64,000 nucleotides of DNA from Mycobacterium heidelbergense (GTDB lineage: Bacteria > Actinomycetota > Actinomycetes > Mycobacteriales > Mycobacteriaceae): contig NZ_AP022615.1 of NCBI RefSeq assembly GCF_010730745.1, positions 1,302,001 through 1,366,000 of the forward strand, written 5' to 3'. Position 1 is the stretch's first letter. Each line of letters opens with the position of its first letter. A program made the position numbers and the translations under genes. The notes under the pieces were generated by a model. The model was not told where the DNA came from. It searched no databases and saw only the letters and a list, made by a program, of their open reading frames with translations. Of the stretch, positions 56,904-64,000 are shown piece after piece.

Positions 56904-58594
56904 GTGACGTCCACCTGAGAACTCCTTCTGGACGTGGGGGTTTCGGCCCGGCCGGCGGCGCCGGGCTCGCCGAGCCCGGCCAGCAGCCGCTCGGTCAACC
57001 GCTCGAACTCGTCGCCCCACCCCGAGTTGTCCGTGCGCGCCAGGCCACCCAGCTCGACGTTTACCGTACCGGCCGCCTCGCCGCCGGCCGCGGTGAGCCT
57101 GACCCACACCCGGCGGCGGCGCACCAGCAGCGACACCACCAGCCCGGCCATCATCGTGATGGCGAAGACGAGCACCCAGGTCTGGCCCGGGTCGTGGGAG
57201 ACCTGCAGGTTGACGAACGGCACGGCCCCGTCGAAGCGGACGACGGTACCCGCTGCCGGCCCCTGATCGAGACGCACCTGTTCGCCGGCGCGCAGGTTGA
57301 CCCGCTTCTCCTTCGTCAGCCGGCCCTGCTCGATCAGCCGGGGATCCAGCGCGAACAGCGACTGCGGCCGTCCCGTGTCCAGACCGGTGTCGCCGCGGTA
57401 GACGTCGACGGCCACCGCCGGGGCGTTCAGCGCGGGGAACCGCGACGACAGCAGGGCGCCGTCGAGCTGCTCGGTCGGCGCCAGCAGGCCCTGGATCGCG
57501 ATCTCGTGGTCGCGGCGCTCGGCGGCGGTGGGATAGCTGCCGGCGGGCGGGTCGATGCGCGCCACCCCCGACGACAGCAGGGTCCGCGGGTTGTCGGGGC
57601 GCCACTGCACGGTCGACGTGCGCGTCTGCCCGTCCGGGAAGGTCACGGTGAAGGTGGGCGCGTAGCCGTGGCCCTGCAGGTACACCCGGTCGCCGCCGAC
57701 CCGCAGCGGGTGGTTGACCTCCAGCAGGTAGTGCCGCCAGGTGTTGACCGTCAGGTCGTGGCCGGCCTGGTAGTCGATGTCGGCGGCGAACGAGGTGGCC
57801 TGCCCCGACGGCAGGTAGTGCGCCTGAAAGTCGTTGACCCGCAGGCAGAGTGGACGCAGCGACGTGCCGTCGACGGTGTTGCCGGCGCGGAACGAATCGA
57901 ACGCGGCCGGCGATGCCGAGCAGAAGCCGGGGCCGCCGTCGGCGATGACGATGACGTTGCCCTCGTAGCCGAACAGCTTGCCGACGGCCACCGCGACCAG
58001 CAGACCCAGCAGCGAGAAGTGAAAGGCGATGTTGCCGAATTCGCGGAGGTAGCCCTTCTCGGCGGCGACTTCGACGGTGGCGTCATCGCGCCGCGTGGTG
58101 GTGCGCCAGCCGCGCAGCCTTCCGACGACGGTCGTGGCCAGGATTTCGGGGTCGCCGATGACGCGCGCGGCGGCGTGCTTGGGCAGCCGGGCCAGGTTGC
58201 GGGGGGCCGCCACCGGGGTGGCGCGCAGGCCGCGGGCGTGCTCGATCATCCGCGGGGTCAGGCAGCCGACCAGCGAGACGAACAGCAGCACGTAGACGGC
58301 GGTGAACCAGAAGCTGGAGAACACATCGAAGGCCTGCAGCCGATTCAGCCAGGGCCCGATCACCCGATGGGTCGCCAGGTAGTCGTCGACCTTGCCGGCG
58401 TTGAGGCTGCGCTGCGGCAGCAGCGCGCCGGGTATCGCGCCCAGCGCGAGCAGGAACAGCAGCACCAGCGCGGTGCCCATGGAGGTCAGCGCGCGCCAGG
58501 TGTTGCGCGCCCGTGCGCCAAGAGCCGCGAGCAGACGCAGAATCGCACCAAAACGCGCCGTTTTGTGCGATTCTGCGTCTGCTCGCGCGCTCAA
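56900..58594 (-). CDS. resB: cytochrome c biogenesis protein ResB
   Basis: A 564-residue partner of CcsA. Family features are the first helix (LTSMGTALVLLFLLALGAIPG), a helix near 95, LREFGNIAFHFSLLGLL with the conserved His, a large outer domain, and a last helix (WVLVFAITMMAGLVVSLLV). The start is difficult. Conserved residues RNTWRALTSMG lie upstream of the first ATG (58480), and the only in-frame start candidate near ccdA is TTG 58594, which overlaps the ccdA stop (TTGA). That makes residues 2-23 the product of a palindromic repeat (58527-58586). Confidence 0.88.
   Translation of the reverse strand: MSARADAESHKTARFGAILRLLAALGARARNTWRALTSMGTALVLLFLLALGAIPGALLPQRSLNAGKVDDYLATHRVIGPWLNRLQAFDVFSSFWFTAVYVLLFVSLVGCLTPRMIEHARGLRATPVAAPRNLARLPKHAAARVIGDPEILATTVVGRLRGWRTTTRRDDATVEVAAEKGYLREFGNIAFHFSLLGLLVAVAVGKLFGYEGNVIVIADGGPGFCSASPAAFDSFRAGNTVDGTSLRPLCLRVNDFQAHYLPSGQATSFAADIDYQAGHDLTVNTWRHYLLEVNHPLRVGGDRVYLQGHGYAPTFTVTFPDGQTRTSTVQWRPDNPRTLLSSGVARIDPPAGSYPTAAERRDHEIAIQGLLAPTEQLDGALLSSRFPALNAPAVAVDVYRGDTGLDTGRPQSLFALDPRLIEQGRLTKEKRVNLRAGEQVRLDQGPAAGTVVRFDGAVPFVNLQVSHDPGQTWVLVFAITMMAGLVVSLLVRRRRVWVRLTAAGGEAAGTVNVELGGLARTDNSGWGDEFERLTERLLAGLGEPGAAGRAETPTSRRSSQVDVT
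58527..58586. repeat. palindromic repeat family A, copy 3, inside resB 5' coding region
   Basis: Arms at 58527-58548 and 58565-58586 are perfect 22-bp reverse complements starting GCGAGCAGACGCAG. The centre adds a near-match AAAACG/CGTTTT. Compared with copy 2, both arms carry the G/C pair in place of A/T. Total length is 60 bp, as in the other copies. Confidence 0.92.
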
Positions 58595-59370
58595 ATCGGC
58601 AGCCTCACGTCGGACACGAACGCGTCGCGCAGCCAGGAGACGAAGTCGTTCCACACCCCGGTGACCAGCAGGGCGCCGACCGCGATCAGCAGGACGCCGC
58701 CGACGATCTGGATGGCCCGGGTGTGCCGCCGCAGCCAGGCCAGGCCCGCCACCGCACCCGCCGACCCGAACGCCAGCAGCACGAACGGGATCCCCAGTCC
58801 GAGGCAGTAGGCGATCACCAGCACGACCCCGCGCGCGACGTTCGCGCCGTCGGTGGCCGAGGCGACGGCGATGACGCCCGCCAGCGTCGGCCCCAGGCAC
58901 GGCGTCCACCCGAGCGCGAACACCGCGCCGAGCACCGGCGCCCCCGCGACCGTCGTCAACCGCCGGGGGCTGAACCGGGCCTGGCGCTGCAGGGCCGGGA
59001 TGAGGCCCACGAACACCAGGCCCATCACGACGGTCAGCACGCCGCCGACCCGCTGCAGCGCCAGCTGGTTGGTGATCAGCGTGGTGGTCATGCCGAGCAC
59101 GGCGACGGTGCCCAGCAGGAACACCGTGGTGAATCCGGCGACGAACAACGCGGCCGAGCCCGCGACCCGCCACCGGGCGCCCGGCGGGGCCTTGATCGCG
59201 CCGGGCCCAGGTTCCTCGTCGACGCCGACCACCGCGGCCAGGTACGACAGGTAGCCCGGGACCAGGGGCACCACACAGGGCGACGCGAACGACACCAGCC
59301 CGGCCAGCAGGCACGCGCCCAGCGCCAGCAGCAGCGGCCCGGCGGCGGCGATCTCGGTGAAGCCGGTCAC
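58591..59370 (-). CDS. ccdA: thiol-disulfide interchange membrane protein CcdA
   Basis: A 259-residue DsbD-type membrane protein with six helices. The redox Cys pair is Cys32 (SFASPCVVPL) and Cys158 (GWTPCLGPTLA), each in a Pro-flanked helix break, as in CcdA. It passes electrons from cytoplasmic thioredoxin to the outer thioredoxin-like protein so that apocytochrome c stays reduced. GTG 59370 overlaps the upstream thioredoxin stop by four bases. It corresponds to Rv0527. Confidence 0.95.
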   Translation of the reverse strand: MTGFTEIAAAGPLLLALGACLLAGLVSFASPCVVPLVPGYLSYLAAVVGVDEEPGPGAIKAPPGARWRVAGSAALFVAGFTTVFLLGTVAVLGMTTTLITNQLALQRVGGVLTVVMGLVFVGLIPALQRQARFSPRRLTTVAGAPVLGAVFALGWTPCLGPTLAGVIAVASATDGANVARGVVLVIAYCLGLGIPFVLLAFGSAGAVAGLAWLRRHTRAIQIVGGVLLIAVGALLVTGVWNDFVSWLRDAFVSDVRLPI

Positions 59371-60005
59371 TGCAGTCCGGACCGTCCGGGTGCGGCCTGG
59401 CCCGCCGGGGATTCCTGCGCCACCCGCTGCACCACGGGCTGCAGGTCCTCGGCCAGCAATTCGCGCAGGAACACCGCCGCGACCCGGTGCCGCCGGTCCA
59501 GCACCAGCGTCGACGGGATGACCGTGGCGGGGTACTTGCCGCCGAACGCGATCAGGGTCCGCATCGCCGGATCGTAGATGGACGGGTAGGTCACGTGGTG
59601 GTCGTCGACGAAGTCCAGGGCGGCCTGGCGGTTGCCGTCGCGGACGTCGATGCCCAGCAACGACACCCCCGAGCCCCGGGTGGCGTCGTGCACCCGCTGC
59701 AGCTGGCTGACCTCGGCCCGGCACGGCCCGCACCACTGGCCCCAGATGTTGATGACGACGACCCGCCCGGCAAAGGAGCCGGTGGGGTCGTCCAGCGACA
59801 GCGTGTGCGCCGGGTTGGCCAGGTCCGGCCCGGACAGCGGGCCGGGCCGGCCGCGGCTTGCTGGCGGGTCGTAGTAGATGTCGGTCTTCCCGCCGGGCGA
59901 GACGAATTCGAACGTGCCGCCCTGGGCGACGGCATCGCGGCCGGAGCAGCCGGAGAGGAGGGCCGCCAGCACGACCCCCGCCAGCGCCAGCCGCCGCATG
60001 GTCAT
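59367..60005 (-). CDS. thioredoxin-like lipoprotein (ResA/TlpA type)
   Basis: A 212-residue exported thiol-disulfide protein. The signal peptide has a lipobox ending at Cys20 (LLSGC). The thioredoxin fold has WCGPC (Cys92, Cys95) in INIWGQWCGPCRAE, and a cis-Pro region in VIPSTLVLD. It likely reduces apocytochrome c before heme attachment and is itself recharged by CcdA. The start ATG overlaps the phosphatase stop (ATGA). It corresponds to Rv0526. Confidence 0.94.
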   Translation of the reverse strand: MTMRRLALAGVVLAALLSGCSGRDAVAQGGTFEFVSPGGKTDIYYDPPASRGRPGPLSGPDLANPAHTLSLDDPTGSFAGRVVVINIWGQWCGPCRAEVSQLQRVHDATRGSGVSLLGIDVRDGNRQAALDFVDDHHVTYPSIYDPAMRTLIAFGGKYPATVIPSTLVLDRRHRVAAVFLRELLAEDLQPVVQRVAQESPAGQAAPGRSGLQ

Positions 60006-60610
60006 GGCGCCGCCGGTTGGCGGTACTCGACGTCGACCAGGCGGTCGCCGTCGTAGACCAGGGTGGTGACCGAGCACAGCCCGCATTCCCGTCGTCGCGG
60101 GTCGTGCCAGAGCCGGCTGCCGGTCAGGTGTAGCCGCAGCGTCCAGACCGGCAGCTGGTGGCTGACGCACACCACCTCGTGGCCGGTGCCGCGGGCACGG
60201 GCCTTGTCCACCGCGGTCGCCATCCGGGCCGCGATCTCGTTATAGGGCTCGCCCCACGACGGGGTGAACGGGTTGCGCAACTGCCACCAGAATCGCGGGT
60301 CGCGCCAGGCGCCGTCGCCGGGGCCGACGCGGCGGCCCTCGAAGAAGTTGGCCGATTCGATCAGGTCGGGGTCGGTGTCGACGGGCACGTCGTGCTTGGC
60401 GGCGATGGGCGCGGCGGTCTCCTGGGCCCGCTGCAGCGGGGAGGCGATGACGGCGACGATGTCGCGGCCGGCCAGCGCGGCGGCGACCGCGTCCGCCTGC
60501 GCCCTGCCCTTCTCGGACAGGTGGAATCCGGGCAGCCGGCCGTAGAGGACCCCGCTCGGGTTGTGCACCTCGCCGTGGCGTATCACGTGGACCCTGGTCT
60601 GCTCGGCCAT
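60002..60610 (-). CDS. histidine phosphatase / phosphoglycerate mutase-like protein
   Basis: A 202-residue histidine-phosphatase-superfamily protein. The phospho-acceptor motif is VIRHGEVHNPSG with the catalytic His, SPLQRAQETAAPI holds the second Arg, and VVCVSHQLPV the second His. The substrate is unknown; a true glycolytic role is unlikely in this context. Its ATG shares one base with the hemL stop (TGATG). It corresponds to Rv0525. Confidence 0.9.
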   Translation of the reverse strand: MAEQTRVHVIRHGEVHNPSGVLYGRLPGFHLSEKGRAQADAVAAALAGRDIVAVIASPLQRAQETAAPIAAKHDVPVDTDPDLIESANFFEGRRVGPGDGAWRDPRFWWQLRNPFTPSWGEPYNEIAARMATAVDKARARGTGHEVVCVSHQLPVWTLRLHLTGSRLWHDPRRRECGLCSVTTLVYDGDRLVDVEYRQPAAP

Positions 60611-61986
60611 CAGGGCTTGTCCCCTCGGGCGGCGGCTTGGGCGGCCGCGGGCAGCGCGGCGGCGATGCGGCCGAACGCGTCGTCGTCCAGGGCCGTCGAG
60701 ACGAACCACGCCTCGAAGGCGCTGCACGGCGGGTAGACGCCGGCGTCCAGCAGGGCATGGAAGAACGGCGGATAGCGCCACGTCTGGCTCGCCCGCGCCG
60801 ACGCGAAGTCGGTCACCGGCGTTTCGGAGAAGAACACGCTGAGCATGTTGCCGGCACGCGGAACCTGGTGCGGCACACCGGCTTTCGTCAGTGCCTCGGA
60901 CAGCAGCCCGGCCAGGCGGTCGGCGTTGGCGTCCAACGCGGCGTAGACCGCGTCGTCGGCGGCGCGCAGCGTGGCCAGCCCGGCGGCCATCGCCACCGGG
61001 TTGCCCGACAGCGTGCCGGCCTGGTACACCGGCCCCAGCGGCGCCAGCCGCTCCATCACCTCGGCCCGCCCGCCGAACGCGGCCGCCGGCAGCCCACCGC
61101 TCATCACCTTGCCAAAGGTGAACAGGTCGGCGTCGACGGGATCGATTCCGTACCAACCACTTCGGCTGACCCGGAACCCCGTCATCACCTCGTCGATAAT
61201 CAGCAGCGCGCCGTGCTCGGCGGTGATCGCGCGCAGCGCCGCGTTGTAGCCGGGTGCCGGCGGGACGACGCCCATGTTGCCGGGGCTGGCCTCGGTGATC
61301 ACGGCCGCGATCTGGTCGCCGAACCGGGCGAACGCCTGCCGTACCGCGTCGATGTCGTTGTAGGGCAACACGATCGTGTCGGCCGCGGCAGCGCCGGTGA
61401 CCCCGGGCGATGACGGCAGGGCCTGTGACGATCGCAAGCGCGGCGAAGCCGGGCGCGGCGGGTCGTCACATAGGCCCAGCGTCGCCACCCCCGAGCCCGC
61501 GTCGGCGAGCAGCGCGTCCACGTGGCCGTGGTAGCAGCCGGAGAACTTGACGATCTTGGCGCGGCCGGTGAACCCGCGGGCCAGCCGGACCGCGCTCATG
61601 GTGGCCTCGGTGCCGGAGTTCACCAGCCGTATCCGCTCCACCGGCGCCACCCGCCCGATGATCTCGGCGGCCAGCCGGCTCTCGGCGGGCGTCGGCGCCC
61701 CGAACGACAGGCCCGAGGCGGCGGCCCTGGTGACGGCGTCGACGACGGCCGGGTGCGCGTGACCCAGGATCATCGGTCCCCACGAGCAGACCAGGTCGAC
61801 GTAGCGGTTGCCGTCGGCGTCGGTGAGCCAGCAGCCGCGCGCCTCGGTGATGAACCGGGGGGTGCCGCCCACCGCGGTGAAGGCCCGCACCGGGGAGTTC
61901 ACCCCGCCGGGGATGAGCCGGCAGGCGTCCTCGAACAGCCGGGCCGACGCCCGCACGCTCGCGGTCGCTTGGTCGGTGCTATCCAT
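60610..61986 (-). CDS. hemL: glutamate-1-semialdehyde 2,1-aminomutase HemL
   Basis: A 458-residue PLP enzyme that makes 5-aminolevulinate, the first dedicated tetrapyrrole precursor. The PLP lysine is Lys293 (FTFGKVMSGG), with IIDEVMTGFRVSR upstream and NSGTEATMSAVRLARG near 123. It is longer than the usual ~430 because residues 173-190 (CDDPPRPASPRLRSSQAL) are inserted between ATLGL and PSSPGVTG. These codons coincide with repeat family B. Placing heme precursor synthesis upstream of cytochrome c maturation makes functional sense. Confidence 0.95.
   Translation of the reverse strand: MDSTDQATASVRASARLFEDACRLIPGGVNSPVRAFTAVGGTPRFITEARGCWLTDADGNRYVDLVCSWGPMILGHAHPAVVDAVTRAAASGLSFGAPTPAESRLAAEIIGRVAPVERIRLVNSGTEATMSAVRLARGFTGRAKIVKFSGCYHGHVDALLADAGSGVATLGLCDDPPRPASPRLRSSQALPSSPGVTGAAAADTIVLPYNDIDAVRQAFARFGDQIAAVITEASPGNMGVVPPAPGYNAALRAITAEHGALLIIDEVMTGFRVSRSGWYGIDPVDADLFTFGKVMSGGLPAAAFGGRAEVMERLAPLGPVYQAGTLSGNPVAMAAGLATLRAADDAVYAALDANADRLAGLLSEALTKAGVPHQVPRAGNMLSVFFSETPVTDFASARASQTWRYPPFFHALLDAGVYPPCSAFEAWFVSTALDDDAFGRIAAALPAAAQAAARGDKP
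61425..61469. repeat. dispersed repeat family B, copy 3, inside hemL
   Basis: A 45-bp element with inverted ends GTGACGA/TCGTCAC, flanked by further pairing (GGGCC...GGCCC). Its core matches the copy beside menG on the other strand. It corresponds almost exactly to the extra codons of HemL. Confidence 0.75.
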
Positions 61987-62113
61987 GTCGACTAGTGTCC
62001 CAGCCTCCGCGGATCGTTCAACTACAGGGTGTAGCAGGAGGCGGCCCCACGCTGCGGCGTGCAGGCGGGCTCCGGGGTTGATGTCGGTCCGGGCCGCGGG
62101 TTGGATGGGTGGC

Positions 62114-62506
62114 ATGCAACTACCGCAAGGGCTGGCCCGGTTCAACCGGCACGTCACCAACCCCATTCAGCGGCTGTGGGCCGGCTGGGCCCCGTCGTTC
62201 GCCATCATCGAGCACGTCGGCCGCCGTTCCGGAAAGGTCTACCGCACCCCGGTGAACGCCTTCACCACCAGCGTCGACGGCAAGCCTGGCGTGGCGGTGG
62301 CGCTGAGCTACGGCCCCGACCGCGACTGGCTGAAGAACCTCAAAGCGGCCGGTAGCGGCAAGATGCGCCGCAACGGCAAGACGATCGGCATCGCCGACCC
62401 GCAGGTGGTCAGCCGGGAGGCCGCGGCCGCGCACGTGACGCGCGGGCGGCGATTCTTCGCCAGGCTGCCGTTCGAGCAGGCGGTGCTGTTCACCAAGACC
62501 GGGTAG
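62114..62506 (+). CDS. DUF385 deazaflavin-dependent nitroreductase-like protein
   Basis: A 130-residue split-barrel protein: LARFNRHVTNPIQRLWAGW, then IEHVGRRSGKVYRTPVNAF, the family's GRRSG-x-R-TPV motif, and GPDRDWLKNLKAAGSGKM. These are Ddn-like F420H2-binding reductases, some acting on quinones. ATG 62114 is used; ATG 62105 is possible. It is convergent with the permease gene and overlaps its 3' end by 17 bases. It corresponds to Rv0523c. Confidence 0.85.
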   Translation: MQLPQGLARFNRHVTNPIQRLWAGWAPSFAIIEHVGRRSGKVYRTPVNAFTTSVDGKPGVAVALSYGPDRDWLKNLKAAGSGKMRRNGKTIGIADPQVVSREAAAAHVTRGRRFFARLPFEQAVLFTKTG

Positions 62507-63842
62507 CGCCGACCCGGGCGCGGGCCACGAAGTACAGCCCAACCACCACCGCCCAGGACAGCAGGCTGAGCCAGAGCTGACTGCGCGCCGAGCGGTCGAA
62601 CGCCATCTGTACCAGCACGGCGGTGATTCCGGCCAGGGTGAGGATCGACAGCACCGGGAAGAACCACATCTTGACCCGCAGCTTTTCTTCGGGTGTCCTG
62701 CGGCGCAGGATGATCTGCGACAGCGCGATCAACCAGTAGACGAACAGGATGATGGCGCCCGACGAGTTGAGCAGGAAGAGAAACACCGTGCCCGGCGCGA
62801 CCCACGCCATGATGACGCACAGGAACCCGATCGCCGACGAGCACAGGATGGCGAGGTAGGGGACCCCGCGCCGACTGAGCTTGATCAGCGCGGCCGGGGC
62901 CTCGCGGCGGTCGGCGAGCACGAACAGCATGCGCGACGCCGTGTACAGCCCCGAATTCAGGCAGGACAGCACCGCGGTGAGCACGACGGCGTTCATGACC
63001 TGATCCGCGCCGGGAAGGCCCAGGTGCTTGAGGGCGGCGACGTACGGCGAGGCACCCGGCTCCACCGAATTCCACGGCAGGATCACGACAAGCAGAAAGA
63101 CCGAACCGACGAAGAAGATCCCGATGCGCGCGACCACCGACCTCGTCGCCCGCTGGACCGCGAGCTGGGGGTCCCGACTTTCCGCGGCGGCGACGGTGAC
63201 GATCTCGGCGCCGACCATGGAGAAGATCACCACCACGATGGCGGCGAAAACCGCCCCCGCACCCTTCGGGAAGAACCCGCCGTGCGACGTGAGGTTGGAA
63301 AAGTCGGGGTGACGGCCGGGCAGCAGGCCGAGCGCGAAGACGGTGCCGACGACGAGGAAGATCACGATCGTCGCGACTTTGATTCCGGCGAACCAGAATT
63401 CGAATTCGCCGAAGGACGACACCGAGAACAGGTTCGTCGCGGTCATCAGCAGCATCAGGCACAGCGAGAGCAGCCACAGCGGCGCGTGGAACCAATAGTC
63501 GAGGACTTTCCCGCCGGCGACGGCCTCGAACCCGACCACGATCACCCAGAAGTACCAATACAGCCAGGCAACCGAAAACCCCGCCCAGCCGCCCAGGGCC
63601 GTCGCCGCGTACTCGGCGAACGACCCGGTCGACGGGTTCGCGGCCGCCATCTCGCCCAGCATCCGCATCACCAGCACGATCAGCAGGCCGCACAGCGCGT
63701 ACGCCAAGAACGCGGCGGGCCCGGCGTCTTTGATCACCACACCGGACCCCACGAACAGTCCGGCGCCGATCACACCCCCGAGGGCGATCATGGCGAGCTG
63801 GCGCTGCGACAGTCCTTGGCGCAGTTGCGAAGCGCTGGCCAT
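62490..63842 (-). CDS. gabP: APC-family amino-acid permease (GabP-like)
   Basis: A 450-residue permease with twelve helices. The first helix contains the APC motif ALGGVIGAGLFVGSG, and the family's conserved EYA...GWAGF block appears near residue 76. Helix-8-type FSMVGAEIVTVAAAES lies near 210. The annotation as a GABA permease (Rv0522) is by family; it may carry other small amino acids. AGGAC precedes the ATG. No regulator is visible in the 158 bases up to the window edge. Confidence 0.88.
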   Translation of the reverse strand: MASASQLRQGLSQRQLAMIALGGVIGAGLFVGSGVVIKDAGPAAFLAYALCGLLIVLVMRMLGEMAAANPSTGSFAEYAATALGGWAGFSVAWLYWYFWVIVVGFEAVAGGKVLDYWFHAPLWLLSLCLMLLMTATNLFSVSSFGEFEFWFAGIKVATIVIFLVVGTVFALGLLPGRHPDFSNLTSHGGFFPKGAGAVFAAIVVVIFSMVGAEIVTVAAAESRDPQLAVQRATRSVVARIGIFFVGSVFLLVVILPWNSVEPGASPYVAALKHLGLPGADQVMNAVVLTAVLSCLNSGLYTASRMLFVLADRREAPAALIKLSRRGVPYLAILCSSAIGFLCVIMAWVAPGTVFLFLLNSSGAIILFVYWLIALSQIILRRRTPEEKLRVKMWFFPVLSILTLAGITAVLVQMAFDRSARSQLWLSLLSWAVVVGLYFVARARVGATRSW

Positions 63843-64000
63843 GTCCTGGGCCCTCCCGGCGTGCCCGCCACCTAGTGCTGGTGACTAACCACAGCACATC
63901 GGCGCGCGGGACACCAACCGGGTGCCGCCGCCGTGGCTACTGCGCCGAGGCGACCGCGAAGGGTGTCGCCGGTGCCGGCTGTGACCGACGGGTGGGGTGT

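Noticed and set aside
61417..61470. Extra 18 residues in HemL as a frameshift or assembly error
   Set aside because: The segment is exactly in frame, flanking sequence is intact on both sides, and it coincides with a repeat element seen elsewhere in the window.

Overview
The window is high-GC actinobacterial DNA from a slow-growing Mycobacterium. The evidence is the gene content (lpqN, cyp135B1, mgtA, menJ, fadD8, pitA, bpoC, DUF732, DUF2580 and DUF3349 proteins) and a gene order that, as I recall it, follows the M. tuberculosis H37Rv block Rv0585c to Rv0522 read in reverse. Species is not fixed by this. Several blocks that I recall from H37Rv are missing here: the DosR-linked Rv0569-Rv0574c stretch, Rv0567, vapBC3, fabH and PE_PGRS6. 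Others are present instead: galTK with a VapBC pair and an IS110 element, a FUSC membrane protein, a second P450, and a deazaflavin-type oxidoreductase beside menB.

Layout. 0-5.3 kb: end of a UPF0104 membrane protein, a secreted GH92 mannosidase, lpqN, a small DUF385-type protein and a VapBC module. 5.4-7.6 kb: galT-galK (Leloir pathway). 7.7-9.36 kb: a decayed IS110-family element sitting inside a 60-bp palindromic repeat. 9.4-17.8 kb: accessory genes (FUSC transporter-like, FAD monooxygenase, NYN-LOTUS RNase-like, cyp135B1, another P450, a lipoprotein). 17.9-24.8 kb: tRNA-Tyr, YajQ, a flavin monooxygenase, a membrane-anchored serine protease, gpsA, a SulP transporter and an orphan HicB. 24.9-46.5 kb: htpX, grcC1, menJ, a quinone-type methyltransferase, menG, mgtA, the menC-bpoC-menD operon, fadD8, menB, pitA and menE. 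46.7-54.6 kb: glycosyltransferases, a repeat-rich membrane protein, galE3, mtnP and menA. 54.6-63.8 kb: a MinD-like ATPase, the cytochrome c maturation and heme set ccsA-resB-ccdA-thioredoxin-phosphatase-hemL, and an amino-acid permease.

The central theme is respiration. Nearly the whole late menaquinone pathway is here: MenD, MenC, MenE, MenB, MenA, MenG, MenJ, the polyprenyl synthase GrcC1, and BpoC in the position of a MenH. The cytochrome c biogenesis and HemL genes supply the other half of the chain. Many neighbours are coupled by 4-bp GTGA/ATGA overlaps, and several genes look leaderless, with a -10 box 6-8 bases before the start codon.

The most notable non-coding signals are two families of dispersed palindromic repeats with paired, compensating base changes. 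Some copies lie inside genes (resB, hemL, menG). The IS110 insertion site can be rebuilt exactly, and the element carries two short segments that match the two halves of that site, as a bridge-RNA target loop would. Everything is read by eye: family assignments rest on motifs and remembered homologues, not on searches.
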